From Nereocystis luetkeana (lineage: Eukaryota > Sar > Phaeophyceae > Laminariales > Laminariaceae): a DNA stretch of 64,000 nucleotides. Both the position numbers and the translations under genes were made by a program. The notes below the pieces were generated by a model that searched no databases, was not told the origin of the DNA, and saw nothing but the letters and a program-made list of their open reading frames with translations. Location of the stretch: the NCBI GenBank assembly GCA_031213475.1, contig JARUPZ010000002.1:11724466-11788465 (forward strand). Reading direction: 5' to 3'. Of the stretch, positions 35,301 through 47,000 are shown one piece after another; the stretch's first letter is position 1, and every line of letters begins with the position of its first letter.

Positions 35301-38300
35301 TGTTCGCGCTGCCGGGGGCCCACCTGAGGAGGAGGGCCTTCGAGAAGCCGTAGTCGAGGGACATGTCCGTCGCCAGCACCACCTTCGCCCGAGGCGGGGG
35401 GGAAGGAGGGGCGGGGGGGGCGGCGTGGGTTGGGTTGGGTTGGGTTGGGTTGGGTTGGGTTGGGTTGGGTTGGCGTGGGTTGGCGTGGGTTGGGTTGGGT
35501 AGGGTGGGGGGGCAGGGTGGCGTGGGGTGGAGCTAGGAGTGGTGAAGCTGTCTGCAGCTACGAAGAAATAGGCTTGGAAAGCGGGTGGCCACAGCTTACG
35601 ACAAGCAGCGGAGCGGGACAGAAATCAAAACAGCCGGAGGGAGCGGGATCACGTGTTTTCCCCAGCCACCAGGCACTTAGCCGAGACGCACCGAAACAAC
35701 CTGCGATTAACTCCGAACCACAATATCCGGGGTGGTTGGCAGTGCCCGCCTCGAGTCTGCAGCCTCCAGTGCGGTCTACGTCTACTGCGGGTTCCACCCT
35801 TGTCACTATGGCACAGAGCTGATGGCGACGGCGACAGGAAGTGGCCAGGAGGAGAGGAACGGGGAGCGAAACGGCGTGGCTGTAAAACTTCGAGAGCCTC
35901 CGAGCTTGCAGATTGCAAAATATACGGCCGAGTACGGCACCTTGGGATCGTTGCCCAGCTCGTCGAGTTCTTCGAGGCTGTGCATGATGTGCACGTTGCG
36001 CAGCTCGAAGGGATTGCTCCTCTGAAGGTCGAACGCCCTCCCGATGTCGTTGCTCATCCACTCCAGCTGGGCGCGCGGGGGGGGAAAGTGCGCAGACACG
36101 CAGGGCAGGGCATGGCAAGGCAGGGAAGCGGAGGGAAGGTTAAGAGCAAGGCAAGGCAAGGCAGGGCAAGGAAAGGCAGGGCAAGGCAGGGCAAGCCAAG
36201 GTGAGGTAGGCAAGCCAAGGAAGGGCAAAGCAGGGCAGGGCATGACTCGTCAGGGTACCGATGGAAACCAGCAAACGCGCGGCGGTTGCGGCGGTGGCCG
36301 CGGATCGAGGAGACGACAACGAATCTGCACCTAATGCGACGAGCGCGCCCATTCCACGTCGGCCAGACGCGATGGAACACCCGAGGACAAAACTAATGGT
36401 TCGATGATGGCGCGCTATAATTCAGCAGAATAGTTTTTTGTCCCGTTTGCCAATGTCGACGTAACATTTGGAACAACAACAACAACGACAACAACAACGA
36501 CAACAACGGCAACAACAACAACGGTCGCACAGGATCCTCTTACAGTCTACGGTAGTGCTGGCAGTCATGACCATCATAGATCATAGACATACTCCTCTGT
36601 AGATGGCACGCAGCAGACGGATTACACCCCAATTTGCTTCGGCTGGGGGGCGCGGGACGGGCACACCCAGTGCCCCCATGTCATGACGCTCTTCACGGGG
36701 CAGCCCGCACTCCGCCACAGCCGAAATAGGATGCCATATCAGCGGTGCGCCTACCGGGTGTCGCCTGGGACGACACCTCCGCTCCAGCCGCCGCCGTCAG
36801 ACTACTATCTTGTACCACGGTAATGTATCTGTACTACGAGTATGGAGTCAACACTTGCTTTGTTTAGTTCATTCGCTATTTCTACCCAGTCAGTCCGCTC
36901 AGCCTCGCGCGCCGTGCTCTTTGCGTGGGGGGGGGGGGGGGGGCTTCTACATATATTAAACGACGCGGTGCCCAAACATGTCACACCCAATGGGCTTTGG
37001 TCAGCCCGCTGGGGGTACCGCGGCTGGCGGCGCTACCGAATCTCTCCTTCCTGAAGCCTCGCGTGAGAGGTACCCAGGAGCTATAGTCATGTCGAAGGCT
37101 TCCCTACAGCCTTCCCTAGCCCGCGCGCATGTGATCGGGTCAACACCAGCTGTTGGCGCCATCGTCGGCCGGGTCACTTTTTTTTGTCTGCCCTCGCGGA
37201 GGGCGTGGTCATTGCGCGTGAGAAATATGTGCTGCAGTATGCACCCGAACGTCAATAAGGCGCCACAATCCTCGAGCGAAACCGTCATGGACAAAAAATC
37301 TTACCAGGACCCAGGAACTCCTTGAGACTAGTCAGTGTCGCGCGTCGTTTTTTGCTCTATCACCGCGGCGACCATGGGAACTAACCGCCAACCCACGACC
37401 TCAACAAACGAGTACACGCAAACAAAAAAACGTAACCCACGCAAGACGGGCAGCTTGTGGGGGGTGGGGGTGCGTGATAAACAGGTGGAGGTTGAAAGCG
37501 GCGGCGACGCGCCTTCGAAGGGGCCCAGTCAGGGATGCCCCGCGAGTTTGCGACTTCTGCATAAACGTCGTACAACCCATCGACGGCTTCTCCGAGACGC
37601 GTTCTATTTTTCGAACAAGAAACCCGGCTATTTTTTTGTTTCGGGTGGAGCATGCGTAAAAATTGGGGGGGGGGGGGGGGGGGGGCGGCTTCAGATCGCC
37701 CACCTGGCTCTTGGCGAACTCGCCCGTGTTGAATGCGGTGTTGTGGAGGAGAACGAGCTTGTAGCTGCCGAGACGGTGCTTCTGCCAGTGCTCGTCCAGC
37801 AACACCAGCAGCTCCAGCACGCGGCCTTGAGCAGCAACATACACCGAGCAGAACAACAACAGTAGCACGAACAGCAGCGAGGAAAAAATTACCAACAACA
37901 CACATCACCAGCAACAACACCACAAGCACGGACGACGAAGTCGAGATGACGTGACATAATTCGGCACCTAGTAGGATACAGCGTTCCCCAGAGGAGGGTA
38001 TAGGGGGAAGGGACGGGGGGGGAGGGGTTCGACTCTATCGATCAACGCACTGACAAAAACGCGTGTCGCTGGTGCGGAGATAAAATGCACATACAGCAAA
38101 ACGTGGATGGTCGACAAATTTTGCGGTCGTCACAAAAAAAAACTGACCAAATCTACCAGGTACGTCTTACTCTACCCGCCCAGTCCAAAGAGCACAACAG
38201 TCCTGCCTGGAGAAAAAAAACACACACACACACACACAATTTCATCCCGAAAGAAACGGTTTCTGTATACTCGAGTATCACGAGCATCATATTCACCGCG

Positions 38301-41300
38301 GAGGCAAAAAAAAACGCCCTATCGCAGCCTCGACAAACCAACCGCGCGCCACCTCTCACCAGCTGTATCCGTCGGCAGGAGCACGTTTCCCCCGCCCCGC
38401 ACTGTGTCCATCACCGTGGACATCAGACGAGCCTCCCGCCACTTGCGGCTCTTGACCTCCGTCAGCGCGTTGTGTGCGTCCGTGATCAGCACGCTCGGAC
38501 GGGTCAGCGTGCTCAGAGCCGATGGCCGGAGATGCCTACCCGTAACGCAGGCCACGGAACGCGAGCAAGCGCCACGAGCGGCCCAAAGTGGAGTGTGTGG
38601 GGCGGCGGCGGAGGGGGGGGTCGGGGGGTACTCATTCGTTGCTCGCCTTAGTCATTTGATCATTGACCACGCATCCCTTCCCAGACCGGGAAGACGCAAC
38701 GGAACATCGGAGACACAAGCGGGTTCCAGACGTTCTAGGGCTTTCCTCGGGATTTGTGCAGAACCACAAGTAGACGACTTTCGTCTTCGAAATTATAAAG
38801 AAAATATGTCTAAAAGACACACGAAATAACCCCCCCCCCCCCCTCCCCCACCCGATACAGAAGGTGGCGGTGGGGGTGGGGCCTCAAAGCGCCGCCTCGT
38901 TGCTGCAATCACCGATTGTTTGCCTTACACTGGTGCCGCCGAAAAACGTGGAGCTGGCCAGAGCGAGAAACAAAAACAAAAAAGAAAAAAAAAGGGTGAC
39001 CCTCGCTCGCCCTGCGGCTTGTGGAAGGAAGGCAGGCAGGTGGGCGGGCGGGTGGGCGGGCGGTCTTATCGTCTCTCACCGCTCCGGCTTGTGGTTGTAA
39101 GCAGTGGCGTACACGATGTCGTTGTCTTCCGTTTGCCAGGAAACGCGCCACACCGCGGCCCCGATCATTCGCCCGGCCGCGTAGGGGGTGATGGTCACAC
39201 CAGCTCCTCGGCCCTGCAAGCCGTGCCCAGCGACAGAGCCACGAGCACGTTCAGGTTAAACCATCTGTAGCCTTTACACGGAAGTGCAACGTGTAACGCC
39301 TAACGCCGGCGGCATTTCTGCAGCGCAACGAAAGGCTGAATAACCCCTCCCCCCCCCCCCGTACCGGGAAGCTCCCCGGTACAACCGAGTGAAGTCAAGG
39401 AGAGAGCGAGCCGATGCACTTCACACGCTTACCAGACGGGGAACATTTCGTTTTCAATCTGAACATTTTAGATAAAACACCGAAAAAAACCCCCGCGATC
39501 ACAAAAAAAAAACCGCGATCCGAAAAAAAACCCCGCCCACATCGCAGCATTGCGGCACGGACGGCCTGCTACAAAGAAAGGTATAAGCCCGACCGGTTAC
39601 AGGGATAGCACACGGCACCATTCGCTGCTTAGCCTCACCGAGAAGGTGAGATGCTGGGAGAATTTGAGCGTCTTGAACCGGGAAAAAGCTGCGTCGACGT
39701 CGTCGAGATCAAACGCATGGAAGTTCCCCTTGTTGCGCGAAAGCAGGACAAGGGTCAACGGAAGCAAAAAAAACGTAGAGGAAGGCCCAGGGCACCAGGC
39801 ATGCGACGGATTAACACGTGCCGGCACACAAACACGAACAAGGCAAAAAAAAAACAGGCGAAAAAAAAAAGAAAAGGTTCCTCCACAAAATACGCCCGTT
39901 CTGGCCTCACACCCACGTCTCCTCCACCAGAACATACGCTTTGCAATCAGCGGCGATGGGCCTACCTCAGAACCATCTACGCGTGCAGGGGCAGCGGAAG
40001 CTGTAATAACCCCCGAGGCAGTGCACAGCAGACCCCCATCTGTACGCCGTACCCTCAAAGAAGAGCTGCATGCTATATATAGGGCAGCACACAACACGTG
40101 GCGTCGTCTCACAATGCCCATATACGAGCGAAAAATCTTTGTCTTCCACCCCCCTCTCCTCACATGCCCTCTGGCATACCAGGTACCAGGTATCCTGTAT
40201 ATATACCCAACACCTGCTTATGTTGGCACAAGGCACCCTTGCAATCCGTATTCACCTCGTGCGTGCGGGAAATGTAGGCATCGTACACGGCCATCTGTCC
40301 CATCTTCCAAACCGGCAGAGTGGCGTAGACCTTGGCGCGCATGCCTAACTTACCGAACGCATACGGTAGCGCCTGCGAGTAAAACAAGCAAACGCCGCGG
40401 GAAGCCATAGGCAGAGAGGGGTGCCGTTAAACAGCACAGCGGTCGACGGAGAGTCTAACTACTGCTGTTGCTGGTACCGCTATATTGTTTGTTTCTGTTT
40501 TCTGTTTTCACTGTTTCTTCAGTATGAAAAATGCCGGAACGCCCCACTGGTTCAAGACTACAGTAGTAGTATATGTACGTACCAGGTATGATACAGCAGT
40601 AGACTTGCATGCTTGTAGGCACATGCGCTCGATAAATATTGACGTTACCTAGCGTACGCAGAGAGAGAGAGCCCTTTGCATTCCTCGGCGGTTATATATG
40701 CAGTTACAGTTTCAGTTTCGGTTTCAGTTTAGTTACAACAGCATCACAATTTGCTCCCTCCAAAGCAATTTAAAAGTGTTAACCGGCCCGCGCATACCAC
40801 GAAGCATATCACGAAGCATACCACGATCGCCTTCAATTCTGAACACCGAACAGCGAGATCAAGCAATTTGGTGTGTCATACATACTGTACATCGTTGCAC
40901 ACCTCTCTCTACACCTCGGGTATGCAACTCACCCCTAGGTGCTCCAGGTCCGGGTGAGAGATAAGCACGAGGTCGACGCGCTTTACAACCGAGCGGAGCG
41001 GTTCTAGCAGAGCTGTGTCGAAGTGGATATCCCACCCGCAGTCCAGGAGGATTGTCACCCCACCGACCTACATATCAGGTACAGTAAGCCATCGAGTAGG
41101 GTGGTTGGATGTGTGGGTGGGTGGGCTGTGTGCGTCATGCCCGCAGCGAGAGCACACGGGGGCAGTCGGGGAGACGATCTCGGAGCGGTCAGCCGTTGTT
41201 GTACCCGAAGGAGATTTGGTTCGGTTCGAAACAATCGTGCGAGAATGATGGCGCATCGTCGCGCTCGGGGCGCTTGTGCACCCAATGCAACCGGGCAAGC

Positions 41301-42710
41301 GAGGCGAAGCGAACGGATCAGCAGGAAGGAAACGCTGCGTATAACATGTCCACGCACAGCAGTGGCTCATGGTCATCGAAAAAAAAACGTCGATACACGG
41401 GTTTAGCTCACTGCCGGTTGGGCGGTCTTGGGGGGTAAGTTATTGTAACAATGGAAGGCACCAGGAATATACCTGGTATAGTTGATGATGCCTTGATAGA
41501 CTTCATCGGCGGCTGGACTATACGAATACGAAGGGTAGGGTGCAGCTTCTACGATAGTACCATAGCTGAATGGATTGTCTTGCACCGACACGTGCGGCGC
41601 GCCAGGAAGTCCACGCTCGGCGAGAAGGCCACGTAGCAGCATTCGTAGCCGTATTGTCCAGGCATTATACTCGTACGAGTATGATACAGTAGTCACACCT
41701 TCGTATCTGGTACGTCGTGACATTTATTGTAAGTAAATAACGTGTAGAAATGGGCGAGGACGCGATGACTGTAACATCAGTACGTGCTTGATATACGGAA
41801 CACTGCACAGCTTGTGTCAACTGCCGCATGGCTGCTGGGCTTGACAGAGGCGGGGTGAAACATGAAAACATGAAACATGAGAGATAATTCCGCCGTGCAC
41901 AGAAGGACAGATCTATATTGTACCTGCATAACATTAAATCTAGCGTAGGTACGCGCGTAATATACCGATGGCACTCGTTCAGTCTCTCAACTTCGCTGGC
42001 AGCCGAAAGCAGCGAAACTATCGACCGTACGGGTATAAAAGCGAAAAAAACATGCAACCCTGTGAACGTCCACCCCTCAGCGACAGAACGGACTGTGTAG
42101 CAGTGCATGCTCTCCCCACGGTCACCTCTAGTATCGAACACACAGGTCCAACCCCAGTCGCTCCTTCATCACAGCCGTACAAGGGCGTGAACACCACTTT
42201 GCCCTTCGAACCGCTCCCAGCACTCCCGCTCGCGCTCGCGCTTGCAGCCTTCTGAGTATCGCCGCCGACACCTCCGGCACCACTCCCGCTGGCAACCGTG
42301 CCAACAGCGGCAGTAGCAGCAGCCACCGCACTTCCAGCAGCAGAAGTGGTTCCAGCAGCAGTAGCAGCAGCAACCGCACTTCCAGCAGCAGAAGTGGTTC
42401 CAGCAGCAGCAGCAGCAGCAGCAGTCCCAGCAGAATCAGCAGTTCCAGCAGCACCACCAGTACCACCAGCGACTGTTCCAGGCGCGGCTGCAGCAAGAAT
42501 AGGCTTTGGGTGCGAATCGTCCTTGATTGCTGCCATCACCACCTCGATCAAGTTCCCAGAAGGGATGGCCCGCGTCCGCGTGCATTCCTCGAGCTGGCCG
42601 AGGGCCCAGTGGAGGAGCTTCAACGGCGCCTTCCCAGGGTTATTGGCATAAGTGTCGATGCGCCGGGAAAGTTTGCCTGCGAGCTCGGCGGGGTCAGGTG
42701 GGCGGGTCAT
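26315..42710 (-). CDS. CPSF2: CPSF2 (CPSF100), cleavage and polyadenylation specificity factor subunit, 16 exons
   Basis: CPSF100 is the catalytically inactive metallo-beta-lactamase/beta-CASP partner of the CPSF73 endonuclease in nuclear pre-mRNA 3'-end cleavage. Exons 5' to 3': 42710-42126, 41067-40933, 40372-40256, 39728-39639, 39213-39080, 38535-38360, 37825-37704, 36066-35941, 35382-35098, 34346-34218, 33111-32969, 30474-30354, 29864-29655, 28166-27753, 27404-27255, 26485-26315 (stop TAG). All phases agree; about 1035 residues against about 780 in human. Landmarks are [99 protein letters not shown] and a C-terminus ending [11 protein letters not shown]. The zinc motif HxHxDH is replaced by HPDLEHLG, as expected for CPSF100. 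Introns after exons 10 and 15 use GC donors. The start is the first ATG; about 170 residues precede the conserved domain. Confidence 0.93.
27142..27255 (+). repeat. CTGT/TCTG tetranucleotide microsatellite
   Basis: Imperfect CTGTCTGCCTGTCTGTCTGT units run through the intron just 3' of CPSF2 exon 15, starting at the GC donor. On the CPSF2 (-) strand this reads as CAGA repeats immediately downstream of the splice donor, and it may influence use of the weak site. Confidence 0.75.
28538..28571 (+). repeat. Poly(G) tract in a CPSF2 intron
   Basis: A run of about 26 G, preceded by GGGGCGCGG, lies between CPSF2 exons 13 and 14. It reads as C on the transcript strand. No similarity to the LINE 3' end is seen in its flanks, so it is probably a simple homopolymer. 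Confidence 0.75.
28975..29530 (+). repeat. ACCGA/AACCA pentanucleotide satellite, about 550 bp
   Basis: The tract begins with ACCAA-rich units (about 28995-29060) and becomes nearly pure CCGAA repeats (29150-29215 and 29415-29520), with interspersed variants such as TCTCGAACGGAACC. It keeps one frame open on each strand (Asn/Arg/Thr/Glu-rich on +, a RFGSV repeat on -), which is a by-product of a period-5 repeat rather than a gene. It lies in a CPSF2 intron between exons 13 and 14. Confidence 0.9.
31100..32908 (+). pseudogene. Decayed LINE (non-LTR retrotransposon), 5'-truncated, with poly(C) 3' end
   Basis: Inserted antisense in the CPSF2 intron between exons 11 and 12. The frame at 31100-31693 carries reverse transcriptase motifs: [46 protein letters not shown] and the catalytic box [11 protein letters not shown]. 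It breaks at a TAG near 31691 and continues in shifted frames: [25 protein letters not shown], and 32234-32689 with a Cys/His box [17 protein letters not shown]. The ORF2 tail ([11 protein letters not shown]...ASNK and stop TGA at about 32871) is directly followed by GTACG and a run of 27 C. No endonuclease domain or 5' region is present. Several stops and frameshifts make it inactive. Confidence 0.85.
33635..33751. mobile_element. MITE-like element, family A, copy 4
   Basis: The ends are TACTACGGGGGACCATAG and CTATGGTCCCCCGTAATA, with inner AAATAGGACC and GGTCCTATGAA. The interior CCTACCAGGTATGTATTTCCC matches copy 1. It lies in the CPSF2 intron between exons 10 and 11. Confidence 0.75.
34695..35175 (-). 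repeat. Three tandem diverged copies of the CPSF2 exon 9 tail
   Basis: The last roughly 80 bases of CPSF2 exon 9 (35098-35175, encoding an acidic [12 protein letters not shown] stretch and its donor) recur twice in the following intron, at about 34879-34965 and 34701-34790, both on the - strand. The middle copy still encodes [12 protein letters not shown] and retains a donor-like CAAG/GTGGGG. The distal copy encodes [12 protein letters not shown], and its donor has become AAG/GCAGGA. The copies are separated by pyrimidine-rich spacers of 100-130 bases. Confidence 0.7.
35427..35500 (+). repeat. GGGTT pentanucleotide satellite
   Basis: About fourteen units of TTGGG with two GCG interruptions lie immediately upstream (on the transcript strand) of the acceptor of CPSF2 exon 9. 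On the transcript strand it reads CCCAA, giving a C-rich rather than T-rich tract near the splice acceptor. Confidence 0.85.
36090..36250 (+). repeat. GGCAA/GGCAG degenerate repeat
   Basis: Repeated GGCAAGGCAGGGCAAGG units occupy the CPSF2 intron just upstream of exon 8's acceptor on the transcript strand. There it reads as a CCTTGCC pyrimidine-rich tract. All ORFs through it are repeat-driven and not genes. Confidence 0.8.
36475..36525 (+). repeat. CAA trinucleotide repeat
   Basis: An imperfect CAA run with CGA interruptions (AACAACAACAACGACAACAA) lies in the CPSF2 intron between exons 7 and 8. The surrounding 36255-37670 contains no recognisable gene or element other than poly(G) runs at 36928 and 37662. 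Confidence 0.75.
38598..38815 (-). pseudogene. 5'-truncated LINE 3' remnant
   Basis: On the - strand an open frame ends [12 protein letters not shown]...ASNE and a stop, nearly identical to the ORF2 tail of the LINE at 31100-32908. It is followed by GAGTACCCCCCGACCCCCCC, the same poly(C) 3' end. Only the last 60 codons remain. It lies in the same orientation as CPSF2, between exons 5 and 6. The upstream part ([16 protein letters not shown]) may belong to the same element. Confidence 0.7.
42126..42710 (-). other. N-terminal extension of CPSF2 with Ala/Gly/Thr-rich repeat
   Basis: Exon 1 of the CPSF2 model encodes about 170 residues before the conserved start [10 protein letters not shown] helical-looking segment ([11 protein letters not shown]...[15 protein letters not shown], then [13 protein letters not shown]) comes first. 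It is followed by Ala/Gly/Thr-rich sequence in which [16 protein letters not shown] occurs twice in tandem (DNA at about 42315-42405). No other CPSF2 that I know of carries this. It could be a real lineage-specific domain, or the true start could be a later codon or an upstream exon; no ATG lies between the repeat and the conserved region. Confidence 0.5.
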
Positions 42711-44014
42711 CCTGCTGCTTGTGGAGGTCGCGCAAGCTCCCAGTAAGCCAGCAAGTCGTCGCGCAATGTCAGCGCAGAGGTACCTGCTCGACCGCGCTTT
42801 ATTTTTTGCTTGTGAGAGCAATTGGGAGACGACCCGGTGGAGGTAACGAGCGCTTCCCTCCTTCGCCGTCTCGTCTACCCTGAAAATTAACCCTCGATAA
42901 GAGCAGCACTAGGTGCGTAGTTCTGCGCGTGCTATAGACGTGCTCCTGCTGTGAAAGAGCAACACAACTGCTGGGCATCCCAGGCTTTTGAAAAGATGAA
43001 AGTATGCGATTTTAGGAGTTGCATTTGGTTCTGATGGCGTTCCGAAGTATCAGGAGGTTCAATGTTCCCCAATTGTTCCCTCCTCTCTGACTGAACCTCT
43101 AACCGTGAGTAGTGAGGAGTGACACTCGTTGTGTGTGATGCGTGGTGGTTCTGCGAGGGCTCGCCAGTTGCATCACATGCTTCAGAATTTACCAGTGCAC
43201 CGTTTGAAGCGGCTGTGCGTGGGAGCGTTAGGAGAGACGTTGCGACTCGTGTCAAAACCTCAGGTCGCGTCGTGAGGTGCTGTGTGTACTACGTACTACA
43301 TACCTGGTACATACCAGGGGTATGAGATAGCAAAACTTCGATGAAATCGATCAACAGCAGTTATTAATAGTTGGGAAGTGAGAATGCTGAGCCCCCTGGG
43401 CGATTAAAAAAAAAAGGGCAAGTAACGGGACGGGAGAAGAGAAGACAACTGCTGCTGTGGCACGGCTTGTCCAAAAGGCTGGAAAGCAAAGGCTGATGGT
43501 TTTAAAAAGAAGGGGGGAAAAAAGAGCTCTACAGCAGTAGTCCCTCTACCGTTATATTCGAGACAAAGCAGAAGGAACTCTGTAGAAAGCACTTACCAGG
43601 TACCTGGTATGTAAGTAATCGTGCATATTTGTGGGTCTAACAAAAGTGTAATGGAAATCGAGATCTGGTACACAGGTCGTGCCAACCATTTTATCAAGTG
43701 GTGAGCTCATGGCCACTCGGTTCCTGGCGCCTGGTGCTTCCACACTCCAACTGTGTGCATCTGCAACAGAACAGTAAGAATGGAATACTTAGAGCCGTAG
43801 TGCTCGTCTTTCGGACTCCCGCTGCGCATAAGAGGAGTACGTGAGCGGCCTTGCGTGCTGCAAGCGCAGCCCGAAGATCCCCGGGGAGGGTAGGACAGGG
43901 AAAGGGGAGAAGGGTGCGAGCGCCGCTCGAATGCTTCTCGCGCTTACTAACGCACAGCCGAAGACCGTACGATACTTGGCCACACGGGACAATTCTAGCC
44001 GTTGAAGGAGAACG
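42711..44014. promoter_or_regulatory. Divergent intergenic region between CPSF2 (-) and the BASS4-type carrier (+)
   Basis: This 1.3 kb gap must contain both 5' regions because the genes are head to head. No TATA box or other core element could be assigned with confidence. It contains an exact 16-base palindrome, TACCAGGTACCTGGTA (43594-43609), and a related TACCTGGTACATACCAGG at 43302-43319. Small ORFs here show no family resemblance. Confidence 0.45.
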
Positions 44015-47000
44015 ATGACGCAGTCACGGTGGGAGCGACGGCGCGTATTCTGCATCAAGAACATCCTTCCCCTAGGCTTCCTGTTGGTTCTGGTGTGGGC
44101 CCTGGCGTGGCCGGCGCCGGGACAAGCCGTGGGGAAGCCCAAGGTGGAAGGCTATCGGGTGGTCCAAACAATCAACGTCATCGTCATTTTCATCATCTCC
44201 GGCCTGACCCTCAAGACCGACGACATCAAGGAAGCCCTGAGCAAGGAGGGCGGATGGGGGTTCATCTACGGCATCGTGGCCATCCTTGGCATCACGGCCT
44301 CCATCGGGTTCGTTGCCGCTGAGATCCCGTTCGAAGTGAAGGAGTTTTCTTACGGTCTGGCGGTTTTCTGCGTGGTGCCCACCACGCTGTCCTCGGGCGT
44401 CACCCTCGTCATGAACGTAAGATATCTGGTACTCTCTTCGGGGTTTTTGACACCCTCATGTTGCTCATTTTATTTTTTTTGGTCCTTCTTTTTTCTTTTC
44501 TTTCGTTATTTTTTAATTTTTTTAATTTTTGTTAGTCATCACTTTTACTTTCCAGCCTAAATCGTAGGAGGTTTTACCCTCAGCGATATTCGGGACAAAC
44601 CGTGGTCACAGGTGTCGTCCCTTCTCCCCTCCGGTACGTGCCTTTGCTTTTTGTCGCGCATAGGGTTCAGCATTCCCGCTGCTCGTCGATTATCATCGAA
44701 TATAGCTGACTCACGCTCTCGCGCTTTCCGCTAATTAATTTGTTTTGCAAGAAAAAGCCCCTGCGAGCATGCACTCGGTAAGACTTGAACCGACGAAATT
44801 GATCTTGATAGGCACGCGGACCACCCACCAAGCCACCGGGGATGCCTGTGTTATATGTGTCGTTCGTGTTTGGCACGAAGATGAGGAGGAAGCGCCATTC
44901 ATCCGCTATTATAGATTATATGGGTGGCGTTCAAGGGGATAGGAGGTGGGAGGGGGGGGGGGCACTATTAATATAATAGTTGTACGGAAACTGCCGTTGA
45001 CGAAGAAAGCAGGAAAGATACCGCGGACATGGTACGTAGCAAGGTACCAGACCGGCTACCTACGCGTAGAACCTATCTACATCACCCGTACCACAAACTG
45101 CTGCGGCTGTGCCTGGAGGGTGCTTTTGTTGTCCTTTGGTCTACCGGTGTTTTTGACCATCTCGCCGAGTAAATCACGGGTTTTCGGCAAAAACAATACT
45201 TCTTTGGAGCCCTTCAAAAAAGTATAATATGTTGTGGTTCGTATTATTGTTATTTTTCCTTGTTTGGTATTGTCTGCCACGTCTTCTCGGGGGGGGGCTC
45301 GACACATTTTTTTGTGTTTTTTTTCTACTGTAGTCGATTTTTTCATTTGTTTCCTTGGATTTTTGTCTCTACTCAAATGCGTATGTGTGTGTTCTTCACG
45401 TTAATCCGTGTTCTGTCTACCCGTCGACACCCAGCACAACCAGTATCCGTGCCGATTCTTCTATCATCATATTAACGATATTACTATTTAATACCTGGTA
45501 GAGAGATACAAGCTCTGTGGTAAAAAAATTACGCCACAGAGATACTCGTACGATCATCGTAAGCAGAGTAGACAATGCACTGCCAACTGCCATGTACTGG
45601 ATACGACATGCACGGCATATTCGTACACATTCTATGGAATAGAGAAAACAGAATCAAACAAAGATAATTGTTCGATACACTCACTGATGTGATGGGCTAA
45701 GCCTGAGTCAGTTCATAGAAGCCCGCCCCTCAGGGTTTACCTGGTACCTGGTATATATTATCCACGTAGAACACACACGACAAGGAAGAAAGGGGGGAAC
45801 ATCAAGAAGAAGTAGAAGTAGAAGTAGAAGTAGCGGACAAAACATGTCACCACCCCTTGAATGCTTCACACAGAAACACGCATATTATCCCCCGTGTGGA
45901 ACTCCCCAATACCATCACACATGAATCCATGCACCAAGTACTTGAGCACCCCGAGTACTAATCGAAGGAAAACTAAAGAGAAGAAAAAGTGCCGTGCCCC
46001 CCCCGTAGGAGATGTGGCAGACATTACTGAATGAGCTGAAGAAACAATACGGCTACATAGAACAGAGCTAGACCAAGAACCAAAAATAACAGGCACCCCG
46101 AAGCACAACAAAAAAACAAAAAAACACCCTCCAGGCAGCCGGAGCAGTTATTGATAGTAGTGCGAGTATGTAGCATCATGACAAGTTCTACTGCACGTTC
46201 TACGTACCACTTCGGTAGTCGGTCTGGTACCTTGCTATTATAACTTCTGTCTGCCGTCTCCGTCCTGCTTTCGTCAACCATGTCCCACCCCCGGAGAGGA
46301 TGTCGTGCCTGTCGTATCAAGTACTACGTCGACTTACATTGTCTGTTCTGTCTGCCGCATAAATAAGTTTTGTGGCCCCAGAGTAGCTACACCAGAGCTT
46401 GTATTGGTCTTGTTCTTTGCGCGAAGACGGCAAGCGAACGCGGTTTCTCGCCCTTTTATTGAAAGACTACGAGTACGAGTAGGGAAAATCTGTTGTTCGA
46501 CGACGGGAGGAGACCCGACCCTTGTTGCACTGACTGCTGACTGCTGTGGCTGTACCCCCAGATATTTCAATGTGAAATTGCTCGACCAGAACATCGCTGA
46601 TTGGAAGTTGAAGTTTAGTATAAAGAGATACACTCGACAAAACCAACTGCGTACGTATCAGATTTATACCTGGTACCTGGTATACAGCAGTATTTATACG
46701 TATGTATGGCGGCATCAAATGGTGCATCAAGATATGCACCCAAAATATGTACGGGTCTGTATAATGTCTTACCATGACCAGGCAGGTGCGTACATGTAAT
46801 ACGTACTGCTGTACTGCTGTCGGCGGGTAGAAAGAACGGTGTAACGTGAGGAACACACACCAGTATACTACTCTGTTGTATGCTATTTTCGTAACTACAG
46901 CAGCAGTTGCTGAACGGCCTGCTCAATTTTGCTTCCGCGGCCTGCGTGCAGACGTCGCTAAATCCGAATAGATTATTATTATTTCCTGGTAGTCGAATAG

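Noticed and set aside
34507..35502. 331-residue + ORF
   Set aside because: Pro/Arg/His-rich antisense of CPSF2 exon 9 and its repeated acidic tail; the - strand exon has clear homology.
38890..38950. Possible small CPSF2 exon on the - strand (LHVF-type peptide)
   Set aside because: Joining 39080 directly to 38535 restores the phase and gives the family sequence NHKPERHL; the extra exon would break the phase.
44755..44850. Functional tRNA gene on the - strand
   Set aside because: It has box-like motifs only; the seven-base ends are not complementary.
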